Source: Apiotrichum sp. Y4204
Taxonomy: Eukaryota; Basidiomycota; Tremellomycetes; Trichosporonales; Trichosporonaceae
DNA: 64,000 nucleotides
NCBI GenBank assembly: GCA_025531455.1
Contig: JAMYHL010000026.1
Span: forward strand, 372,001 to 436,000
Direction: 5' to 3'
Shown here: positions 46,755 to 57,002 of the stretch, piece after piece
Layout of the letters: each line of letters opens with the position of its first letter
Numbering within the stretch: position 1 is the stretch's first letter
Position numbers and translations under genes: made by a program
The notes under the pieces: generated by a model
The model's database searches: none
Told to the model about the DNA's origin: nothing
What the model saw: only the letters and a program-made list of their open reading frames with translations

Positions 46755-48444
46755 AAGGGTGTCCATAGATGGTGTGTTATAGATGAATGCTAATTTGTAT
46801 AGTGATTGTTACGGCTGTATCCCCAGTGGCCAGTGGCAAATCGCCAGGTGTACAGTACATTTCAGCGTTGTCCTCTTATCGACGTGCCATGGCAGTCTGC
46901 CGAGCATAGGTGACTGTAGGCTGATCCCCAACGGCGCTATCTCATATCGACGTTGCTTCAGAGCACAATTTCGAGCCCGTTTCAACTCTTCTGTCGATGT
47001 CACAGTGTCTTCTCCGAAGATGATAAGTTTGTGGACGTCAATGACACTACGGCAAATCACACCACCACAAACTCTCGTCCCACCAGGTGATTGCACTGTC
47101 GCACCAAATGATTGCACTGTCGCCCCGCCCATCCTGTCAGTTCTTTTGGATAGCTCATGAAATAGAAGATCAAGCAGCTGTTGGGCGCGTTGGCGGACCA
47201 AAGAGCGACTATCGCCACCAGAAGTGCCAATCTAAACCAAACAGCGATCCTTCAATCCTCCGATGCGGCGATCATTACTTCCCCCGCCACAATGCCACAT
47301 GCCACAACGCTCAGACCCATCCGGCGATCAGTACAGAAGTCGAGGCCACAATCTCGCGCTCTCGCCGCCCCACACAGCAGGATCCGGGCCGTCAACTAAG
47401 CCCTCCGAGCTCCTTCGACCCATCTCAGATCTCAGATTTCACAAGAGTTGCCCGCCCGACAGTCATGGCCGTCGCACCCGAGCGCCAGACTGGATCCCAC
47501 ACGATATACGAAACTGTGGCGTCGGCCCGCGCGGCCGTCGGATGTCCAGATGTCCAGTTTTGTCTGCGGCACACGGAGCGACGATCCGAACAAATCCAGG
47601 ATCCAGGATGCGTTTCGGAACCCGCGAGGGCTGATCTTTTGGAAAGAATGGAAATCAATTGAGCATACCTGATGCGTGTCCTGATTCCAACTGCATTTGA
47701 TTATGTGATTGCGTCTCGGCATGGCTGGGGAGGACAACAGAGCCCCTGGTAATAATCAAAAGCTCAAAGTACCCCTGGTGGAGTTGCCTCGCATGCCTGG
47801 TAGGGGGAATAACGATGGCCGTATGTAGAATAATCAGTGTTCAATAGGACGGCATCCTCATTACAATGTTGGACTAGAGGTAGAGTTGAGGAGTATTTAT
47901 TCCTGGCACGAAATGGCACGCAGACCCGCCCGCGCAGCGGAGAGTGTCAGGAACGGATAACGGCATGTGAACAGAGAGCCCTTACGGCCTCTAACCCCTC
48001 TGTCCAGACTTTGCTCTTCTCTCCGTCATAGCTAGGTCTTTACTGCGCGCAGCTGCCCCGAGGAGTGTCTGACATGTCTGGCCTGTGTGCCGTCTGAAGC
48101 TCTGATGGCGACCCCGATCGAAGCATCACGTGTGCCTGAGACTCTCCGTTAGCGTAGCCTTGCAAGGCAGGTAGGTAGTAGGATGTCTTATGACTAGGCC
48201 ACAAGCTTTGCGCCAAGAGCAGCACACGCCACAGGCCAAAAGGGTAAAGGCAAAGATCCAAAGGGACAGTGATGAAAGGTGGAGAGAAGCCCGGTCCTAG
48301 TGCCCGAATCAGAAGCAATGTGAGCACAGTTATCAGCTCCATACAGCAGCAAAACATCCTTCAATCCATCACTCGGTCGATTGCAACACTTCACATTTAC
48401 TCTCCTCCACTCGACATTCGCGCACTTTTCACGCACATGCGCAA
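46755..48444. other. Intergenic region
   Basis: No gene I can support in 1.7 kb. A direct repeat of TGATTGCACTGTCGC occurs twice near 47084-47120. The 191-codon frame at 47087-47662 has no recognisable motif. Confidence 0.55.
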
Positions 48445-51037
48445 ATGTTCGAGTTCTCAGATAGCCATGTCAAGGTGCGTCCCGCTCTATCCTGCACGAT
48501 AACACATACTGACAGCCGACCCGTATCTGGCGCTTCGCCTCGCATTGCTGCCCCATAACCGCCCTCGATTGTCTAATGCCTAATTTACCTTTCGCGCGAC
48601 TTTTCATCTCGCATTCTCTTGGCCATTTGTCTCGGGACCGCGTCAACAGGCGAACGAGATCCAGTCGTCCGCTGCCGCGGCGTGCTCCATAGTCGCTTGC
48701 ACGACAGTGCTCTCGCTCTCCGCCTGGATCTGGTCCGTCCCCTCTGCACGATACAGCCTGGATCGCGTCAGCTTCCGTCTCCTCATGCACGCGCTCGCAT
48801 GCGAGATTGTCTATGATATCGCGTACCTCGTCGTTGTTGTCGTGAGTGCAAGACGCAAAGAAGGCACACACAAGCTGACAGCTTCAGCCGGGTATAAATG
48901 GCCGTCAAGCTGCCGGAGTGTGCGCGACCGGCGTCTACTTTATGATGGCCGGCATGGGCGTGTAAGTGACATGGGCAGAATCTCCGGCAGGATGAACGAC
49001 ACGGCAGTGGTTGCTGACATCAGGGTCAACTACCTTGTTGCGTCCATCGCGGTCAACCTCGCCATCACCATCGTTCTCGGCCTTAACCCCATCCGCCTGA
49101 GTGAGTGTCCTGTACACGTGTGTAGAGGACTATCGATTATGTTGTCCCGATTGCAGCGGGGCACGCACGATCGCTCTGCACTCCAGAACAAAGCTGCATC
49201 TTTGCTTCACGATCTATCGTCCTAAGAACTTGGCCGCCATCACTGCAGAAGCTAACGGCCAGAGCTCGAGCGATACTACATCGGCTTTTCACTCTTCATA
49301 GGCCTTTTCGTCCCCATTATTCCTGGCGCACTCGGGCACTTTGGTTGGGACCCCGTGCTCGATGTTTGGTAAGTTGCACGATGGGCACAAGGTGGCGCAG
49401 AAATGCAGAATGCTGACGTGCAGCTGGATAAAAGCCAACAACGACAAGACGCGAATCCGCAACATGGTCCTCGACCTCTATTTATGGCAGCTGTTGTCAT
49501 GTGTCATTGCGCTCGCTGCTGTCATTCCGGTGAGCTCATGTCGGGAGATTATCCGAAATGAGATACTTCCAATCCCCATTCATTCAGTCCACATTCCTGA
49601 CACACAGACACTCATCGCCTTATTCCGCCAGGGCCGCGCCACCTCACGAGCCCTCTTCAGCACCGACAGCATGAACCTCACGATGCTCACCGACGAGTCA
49701 GAGGAGGACGGTCGGCCTGCACCTAAACGGAACGTGTTCCAGCGGATTATCCACCGCCGGCGGCAGTCGCGCGAGAACGCCCGCACTTTTGGGCACCTCG
49801 AGGACCGCTTCGTGCGTATCGCGATACGCATCGCAGCGTATCCGGTTGCCCTCTTCATCGTGAACGGCGTGATCAGCAGTGAGTTGATCAGAAGGGATCA
49901 TGTGCAGGTCCAGCACTGACGGCAGTCGGCGACCTGTACATCTCCGCCACGGGTGGCGTCAAATCAAGAGCAGAATACGGACTCTACATTGTCTACTACT
50001 TTCTCTACGGCGCTCGAGGCTGCGTCTTTGTGGCGGTAAGTTCTGTGCCATCGACAACCTCTGACCTCCAGCTGTGCGTCCTCGTCGATCCGTGTCTTCG
50101 CAACGGCTTCCGTGAGGCGTGGGCAGTCAAGTTCCCGAAAAAGGAGCCGCCGAGCGACAATAACAGTCTCGACAAGGACGTGGCGACTACAGCCAACGGG
50201 CCTGGGTTCCAGGCTCCATTCACGACTATGAATGACCCGCAAGAGAAGACCATGATGCGGGACTCTGTCGCTGTTCCGGAAGGGGGCAACATGGACTTTA
50301 TGACCGCGCTCTTTGCTCTCGATGACGCGCCCGAGGAGGGCCCGACAAAGGAGTGGAACCGGCACGGCGGATCGGAAACTCCGCTCGAGGCCAAGGGTTG
50401 GCGGTCACGGATATTCAGCCGGCGGGGGACTCGTGTCGAGACACCACCCTCTCTCCAGGGCAGTGGGCGGGGCGGATCGAGCAACATTTCCGGTGCCGCT
50501 TCACCGAACGTACCAGGATACTCGGACGCGTTCGCGGGTGTGCCTCTTGGTGCGCTCCCCGAGGGCCTCGGAGATGGTGCAGAGGATGTCGTGCAGCGCG
50601 AGGTGCTGGATGAGGCCAAGGCTGTCGCTCAGCTGGAGCGTGCTCTGGCTGTTGGCGACAGCGTTGGCGGTGCGTCTGGCATCAACGTCATGAGCCACCT
50701 GCAGTTGGTGGACAAGCTGCAGCGTCGTATCGAGCGCGCGTCGCCCTCGAGCTCTCGTCCGCTGACGCCGATACAATCGCGGGACGCCGGCTCGCCGGTG
50801 CGCCTCGAGTTCCGCCGTCCGTCGGTGGTCTCGCACACTGGTGCCGGAACGCTACGCAGCGACCCGCGGCGGCCCTCGTTTGCGTCCATGTCTGCTGGCG
50901 CGCGCACGCGATCGCGCACATCGGAACAGCACGCGATTCGGTCTCCGCGCACGATGGAGGACGAGCGGAGAATGCGGCGAGACCGTGCGTTTGAGCTCGC
51001 GGAACGCCTGTACGAGGAGCTCGAGGCGCAGCTCTAG
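48445..51037 (+). CDS. Seven-transmembrane receptor-like protein (cAMP-receptor/GPCR-like) with long cytosolic tail
   Basis: Exons 48445-48474, 48650-48841, 48888-48961, 49024-49100, 49263-49368, 49424-49529, 49608-49878, 49926-50035 and 50072-51037 encode 643 residues. Seven hydrophobic segments can be traced: exon 2 holds two (ACSIVACTTVLSLSAWIW; LACEIVYDIAYLVVVV), exon 3 one (GVCATGVYFMMAGMGV), exon 4 one (VASIAVNLAITIVLGL), then YYIGFSLFIGLFVPIIPGAL (exon 5), YLWQLLSCVIALAAVIP (exon 6), IRIAAYPVALFIVNGVIS and YIVYYFLYGARGCVFV (exons 7-8). A Cys in the third segment and the loop Cys in DVCWI could form the usual GPCR disulfide. The ~310-residue C-terminal tail is hydrophilic, Ser/Arg-rich, and suited to phosphorylation. 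It resembles the fungal Dicty_CAR-type receptors; ligand unknown. Splice choice at exons 1-2 is the weakest point. Confidence 0.75.
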
Positions 51038-51440
51038 CCTGCAATTGGTGGTATTTTGTTCTCCCTTAGTGTTGTATATTAGAGCGCATAATTATGATGC
51101 ACTTATGACCTGATCACTGTGCAGTTGCAGCTCCCCGCCTTGATATGGTCTGCAAGGATAACGACTGCATGGGATGCTGCATTGATTTGAGGATATGAGA
51201 CTGAAGATGGCTGTTCCTAAAGTTACGGCGCCCCCCAAGAGTGTCGCGCCGCTGACGTTGAGCGAAACACATGTGGAGGAAGCTGTGCTGCATGTGGTGT
51301 CGTCATTGCAGCATCATCCACTCGACTGGATCTCTTCTGGCGCCGCGTCAACACCGATTTGCCACTCAGAGACCTAAAATCACACAGCTGCAAACACTTT
51401 CCATCATCCCCATCACCCATCTTCATCGCACCACTCCGAA
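51038..51440. other. Short intergenic region
   Basis: Terminator of the 7TM gene and promoter of the next gene; no TATA box or other feature recognised. Confidence 0.5.
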
Positions 51441-52776
51441 ATGAGCTGGCGCGTCGGCCAATTCGCCCGCCGTATAAGCCGAGGCATCTCTTCTGCCGCC
51501 GACGACCTCGCGCAAGACCTCGCGCCGTACTTTGTCGCTCCTCCCGCGATGGTCGACCCCACCCACGCACAATCACAGGAGACGGTAGACGAGATCGAGC
51601 GGCTTCTAGCGACGAAACTTCCCCCAGAACTCGTATCCGAGATTATGAACCACGCGGAAGCGTGGGCAGCGGACACGAAGCAGTGGGACGGCGAGGTCGG
51701 TGTGTCTGCCTCGTCGCGGGCGTTTTCGTCCCGCCAGCGCCGGGACCCACAGGGCCAGGACCAGCATGATGGACTGGAAAACGATATTGGGAATCTCTGG
51801 CTGCTGGTTAGCGAGCCGCTTGCGAACGACGGCGCGCACTTTGCCCATCAGGTCATCGTCTACACGCTGAGTCGTGATCAGGGTTGGGCGTCGAGCGGGA
51901 CTTATGGTGAGTGTATGGGTTTGGGGCTGCGGTGGGCGCTGCTTGGAGCGCAGAACAGCTCCAGAGCAGTTTTGTGCACGGTTCCAAGGGGAACGACTTG
52001 GAGGAGGCTACCACGAACCACCCCGCCGCCCGTACCTTCTTCCCTGTCCGCACAGTCACTGACAACAGGCACGTACCACGGCTCGTACTCGTGGTTCCAG
52101 CTGGGTCTCCTCCGCGACGGCAAAGAGGTGCCCATTACGTATATGCGTGACGGTGAAGAGCGGACAGAGACGCGCTGCGATGTGCAGCACAATATTGTCG
52201 GTGAGTGATGGATGTGACGGTGGAGTGTGTGCGCTGTGCGATCTCCACAAGCCCACTTTGGCCCGTAATCGGGGTAGAGATGTGCTCGTTCGTGCTCCAA
52301 GCCGTTATTTCAGCTCTCCCGGCCTCCATCTTGCACTTCCCGCGCCCCTGCCTGACATTCAGCCGGCCAATATTACAAGGAACACACCAATGTGCTCGAC
52401 AGGTCGCATCCGTTCGTCCGGGCCGCGCGCGAGGGCGACCGTTTCGTGCTCTGGGCGCGTGCGCTGTATCCGGTGAGTGGTGCACAGCCGATACGGATGC
52501 TGTACCGCCGATTTATTGCTCCGGCCCGCGGCTGACGCGCAGGGATGGTGCAACTATATCCGCAAGAGTTCGTTGACGGTGCGGACGTCGCGGCACGCGC
52601 CGGCCCAAGAGTTACCGCTTGCGCCGATTAACTCGGCCCCGCGTCTCGGCGACGAGTCGGAATCCGACGAAGAACACACCGACTCGGATGGGACCCAATG
52701 GTATGACTTTGAGGAGATGGGTGAGAGCGAGGGCGATGCCTCTGACGGCGCAGAGGACGACGGCGACCAGACGTAG
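51441..52776 (+). CDS. Unrecognised cytosolic protein with acidic C-terminus
   Basis: Exons 51441-51906, 52069-52200, 52363-52472 and 52543-52776 encode 313 residues, all junctions in frame. I do not recognise a named family. Features: residues ~50-75 read EIERLLATKLPPELVSEIMN, which resembles the start of an F-box-like helix (L-P-x-E-(L/I)-x-x-x-I); a central region GTYHGSYSWFQLGLLRDGKE and later HPFVRAAREGDRFVLWARAL followed by PGWCNYI, which alternates Trp and charged residues like a beta-rich domain; and a very acidic tail (DESESDEEHTDSDG...). The central region looks constrained (W-rich strands spanning four exons), so the gene is real. I believe similar proteins occur in other basidiomycetes, but that is from memory. 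No signal peptide or membrane segment. Confidence 0.75.
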
Positions 52777-55145
52777 TATCCGATATCGTGGTTCAATCTC
52801 GACGCCAGCGCGTCCAGCCGCGCGCAAACTATCCATTTCGTGCGTCTCGCCCACCCGAGCCGGGATCCATGATCCGTTCTAGCTTGTTTTGCTTGTTTGT
52901 TTGTAGACTCCGTACACGTTGCACGTCGAGTTCCGCATGCCTTGTCGTGAGGCATGACGTAGATGCGATCCACTGGCCACTGACGATTTTCCGACTCGGC
53001 AAGCAGGGGTCATGTGCCCGTACATGTGATCCCGACGTCCACCCAAGAACTCGAGCATCGTGGCCCAAGCATCGCGGCTCCAATGCCCAGCGTCGCAGCG
53101 TTCATTCCGGCCGCAGATATCGCGCATATCGCATATCGCGGCCAACGCCAAGCCCATTGTGCTGCTGCGTACATGTCAAACCAGAGACCAGTTCGTCAGG
53201 TGCCTCCTCGGACGGTGTCGTCCTCGCACGGAAATAGCTCCCCCGCACGACCCTAGGTAACAGGGGCATGTGATGCAGCGATTGGCATGCAAGAAAGAGT
53301 GTGTGAACTGGGAATGTACCGCGCACTGTCTGCGGCCGTCGGCCTGGTGACTAGCTACAGTATCTATGCCCGCGTAGGTGGCTGTCTACTCAATCTATTG
53401 TGCAGCAAAATAGCAGCAAGACTGATTGTGCCTGCAAGCAGCTACCTGTATCATCCTATTGTCCGGCCTCTGGGGGGTCTGAGGAATTATCTCCACCGAG
53501 ACGAGTGACCGAGGCCGAACCAGGAACTGGAGCAGCATTGTTCAAAGCCAAGAAAGGCACTACTATCCTTGGGCCAAACGCTCGGCTGCATCGTCTCCGA
53601 GCCGACCACCATGATCCTAGTTTTATGACAAACGCGGGGACGGGGATAGGTGCTACAGCCAGGCCGTAGACCAGATCCGTAGACGTTAGGACAAGCTTGG
53701 ACCTTGGCGCCCAGCACAATGGCGCCGCCTCTCGTCGCCTCTCGTATCGGTCGCGGCCCTGGTGGTCTGGTGGCGACTCATCGTCCTGTTGCCTGCTGGA
53801 ATTCCAGCCCGGCTACGGCTACTGGCTCCAACATCCCGTGAATGGCGCCGAGCACCTGAGATCTGCGCCATGCGCCACGGCGGACGGTGCCGCACGAGAT
53901 ACGGGTGCGAGAGATGCAGGAGGGGCCGTGCAAGAGAAGCGAGAGCCGCAATTGATATTCTTGGCAGCTGGGAGGTCTGTATCCTTGTGCCGGATCGGTG
54001 TATCCCAATGCGTCTTCTCGCAGCATCTATATCCGGGAAAACGGGGAGGAAGCAGCTTGCGACTCGACGGGTCAGATGAGAGATGAGAATGTGTCGCGTT
54101 ACACCCCGCAGTGGGTGCCACTGAGCCACTGGCCGCTGGCTGCCCTTGGCTGCGACATGACGCGGAATGCGCGCATACACAGTCTCATGGCACATCTCTC
54201 ATGCTCATGTGCCTTCGATGCCTCTGACGTCGAGCGGAGGGCAACTGGCCGCAGCAGTAGCAGAGCAAGCAGATCAAGCAGTAGCAAGAGATGGAGGGTT
54301 TGTGTGCATTGTTGTGGTTGTGCATGTGCCTCATCGTCGGAACGGAACAGATATGGATATATATCGCACATCACGTTCTCCTGATTGTTGCAGCGTCCAC
54401 TCGTTGACTTGTTGCAGCCGTCCATCAACAACTCTACAACTCTCCATCACACAGTCCACAACGAATATCAACCTTCGTCGTCTCCCATAGCTGAACTCGC
54501 TGTCCACACCCGCCCACACGAACGCACTCCTCGGACTTGCTTGCTGCCCACCCGCCGAAACCCGCAGTCACCCCCCTTCCCCCTCTCCCCACACTGGCCA
54601 GGGCGTGCCAAGACTGCCGAGTGCTTGTCTCTATTATAGCTGTTGCTTGGCTCCTACTTAATTCCACTCTTCGCCACCTGTTGCACCTGCTGCACACCTT
54701 TACTCGCATCACTCGTCCACTCCCGCCCGCTGCGCACTACGACCACGCTGCGCGTCTACCCTCGTGCACCACTCGAAACACCAAGCATCGCAAACTGCGC
54801 ACTGCAGCTTGTCCATCCTCCCCCATCACCATCCTTATCCCCCAACTTCATCTTCTTGGCTATCCAGTGGCCCCGCGTCTCGCCCTGAACTCTCCGGACC
54901 TGACCCCGGACTCGATCACTTCGTTCGCTATATCATCTCCGCAATCGCTTGATCGCCCAATCTCCCATCCCAACAAACCCCCAAGCCCAAAGCTCCAAGC
55001 TCCGACCGAGCAACCTGGACAGCCCGACACCTCCTTTCCACAAGGCCGTGATCTGATCTTCTCTCTGCTTCATCTGCCTGAAGCGCAAAGCACAAGACCT
55101 ACCTTACCCGTCCTCTCTTTCCCACACCGACGCCGTCCGCTCGTT
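52777..55145. other. Intergenic region and long leader of the UBL3-like gene
   Basis: No gene seen in 2.4 kb. From ~54380 on, the + strand is strongly pyrimidine-rich and free of stops in one frame up to the UBL3 ATG; I take this as a long 5' leader, not coding sequence. Confidence 0.55.
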
Positions 55146-56535
55146 ATGGCAACAGCAGCACAACCAGAGTCCCACCCGATGGTGAGTCGACAAGAAACAA
55201 GGGGGCGCCCGTCCCGTCTCGGGGTCTCGGGGAGCAACTTGGTCAGAGAACCTGCTCTGGGACCCAGAGACAACGGGCATCTTCATCCCGCGCAGCCTGA
55301 CGCCCCGCCTTTATTTGCATCACCCGCTGACACACAGGTGCACCTCCGCGTGCTCATCATATCGGGACAAACGCACAACTTTTCGTTCGAGCCCGAGACG
55401 ACTGTCGGGCGCATGAAGGAGCTGGTATGGAGCATGTGGCCATCTGGTGAGTACCGCTGTTGGAGAAGCGTCGCCCACGGTGAGCGAGGAGTACGCCGTG
55501 AGGGACATCACCGAGCTGCCCGTCGACAAACACTGGGCCACTGGGGCTCCTGTGGACACAATCACAGCCTTGCCCCCCTGTCGTCATTGCCTGCGCCATC
55601 TTACCCCGGCCCGTGCTTGGCGACACTGTTGGATTGCGAGCAGGCCCGTGCGCATCCAGGGCCCACAGATGTTGGCTGCGTGGAAGCCGTAGTCGCGAGG
55701 TTGCGATATCCGCGGTTCGGAGAACCTCTACACGCGGCTTGGTTGCCGCGCAGCGCGGCGACCGCCCTGGATCACCGGGGCGGGGCTCTGCTGGACGTCT
55801 CTTCTGTGTGGTCATTACAGCATAAAGGCGTCACATCTTCGCACGACAGCTGGCTCGTGGCCCGTGGCCCACTCCCTTGTCTCTCGACCCATGCTTCTTC
55901 TGCCCCATTAGCACAAGCTCACCCCAGAATGGACCGAGCCCAGTCAGCCGCCAGCGCCGTCCTGGCTGCGCGTCCTGTATGCGGGCCGTGTGCTGAGCGA
56001 CGACTCGACCCTAGCCTGTGAGTACCCCAGTCCATCATCATCGGGATAGGCATCGGGAATAGCACTGTACATTTTGCGGTAGCCGTCACGCGTCATCAAC
56101 CGCTGGACACCGCGGCAGTGAACAGTGATCTTCGCGGTGCCTATGTTCATCCCGATGGTACATCCCTCCACACAAAAGCTCACGGCAGCCAACAACCTCC
56201 CCACGACCAACCCGAGTGAACCGACAGTGATCCATCTCTCTGTCCGCTCTTTCTCCATCAAGGGCGAGGATGGTAAGTTGCACGATAACCGAGGAGTGTG
56301 GAGCTAGCGTGCTTGGCAGATTGTGACGGTGAACGCAGTGGGTTCGCTATCACATTGCGTCATACCTCTAATCACTGCGATCATCGCCCCTGCACCTAAC
56401 TGCTAGGCTCTCCGAGTGTGAGAATGTCCGCTAACAACAGACACCAAGAAGTCGCTTCAACGGAATACAACACGTGGCTCGCACTTGACCAACCGTGAGG
56501 AGGACGTCGGCTGCTGCTCGTGCGTCGTGCAGTAA
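55146..56535 (+). CDS. UBL3: UBL3-like membrane-anchored ubiquitin-fold protein (CaaX-prenylated)
   Basis: Exons 55146-55181, 55338-55446, 55928-56017, 56189-56272 and 56441-56535 encode 137 residues. The ubiquitin fold runs VHLRVLIISGQTHNFSFEP, TVGRMKELVWSMWPSEWTEP, SWLRVLYAGRVLSDDSTLA and TVIHLSVRSF, matching the blocks of human UBL3/plant MUB proteins (V-SG-x-T-x-x-F-x-F, W-P-x-x-W, LR-x-(I/L)-Y-x-GR-x-L, T-x-(M/I)-H-L). The C-terminus ends CCSCVVQ: a CaaX box (CVVQ) with neighbouring cysteines, so farnesylation and perhaps palmitoylation should tether it to membranes. It has no C-terminal Gly-Gly and cannot be conjugated like ubiquitin. In animals UBL3 sorts proteins to extracellular vesicles and in plants MUBs hold E2 enzymes at the membrane; the fungal role is not known to me. 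Intron 2 is long (481 nt). Confidence 0.9.
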
Positions 56536-57002
56536 AGTTCTCGAGTCTTCTCAGTCTGTCATTCGCATCCCACGATCCACGACACTCTACGACACCCGTT
56601 GTACTTCTGTAAGCCTGTAAACACGCCATAGTGTGCACCACCCCTGTGCCCATCTGCCGCCCATCGTCCACGATCCGATACCCCCGCATGCTGTCCCAGT
56701 ATACCACTCCCCAGCCCAGGATCCTGTGTTCATTTCCATCGTCCATAGCAGCCATCACCTTACCCGTACCCGTATCTAGTTGTCGATCACATATATCACG
56801 GACGAGCCGACGCACAATGCTACTCTGTAATCCACACCAGGGATGAAAGCTGTCCTCTGCAAAACACCTCATCGTTGCCCGCAGCCTGCAACAAACACAT
56901 GTGATGTCTACATACAGTGACAGTGTATAAGAATCAAATAAAATAAGCACGAGGCAATCCTACGGCCCGGGCTCCGCATCTCAGTACAATACATGTATCC
57001 TC
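56536..57002. other. Convergent intergenic region
   Basis: 3' ends of the UBL3-like gene (+) and the sirtuin gene (-) face each other across 467 bp; nothing else recognised. Confidence 0.55.

Noticed and set aside
47084..47120. Two copies of TGATTGCACTGTCGC as a regulatory or mobile-element repeat
   Set aside because: Only two copies, no terminal repeats or target duplication, and no gene close by to regulate.
54537..55145. In-frame N-terminal extension of ~200 residues before the UBL3-like ATG
   Set aside because: It is the translation of a pyrimidine-rich leader (Pro/His/Thr/Leu-rich, no domain). UBL3 proteins start just before the ubiquitin fold, as the ATG at 55146 does.
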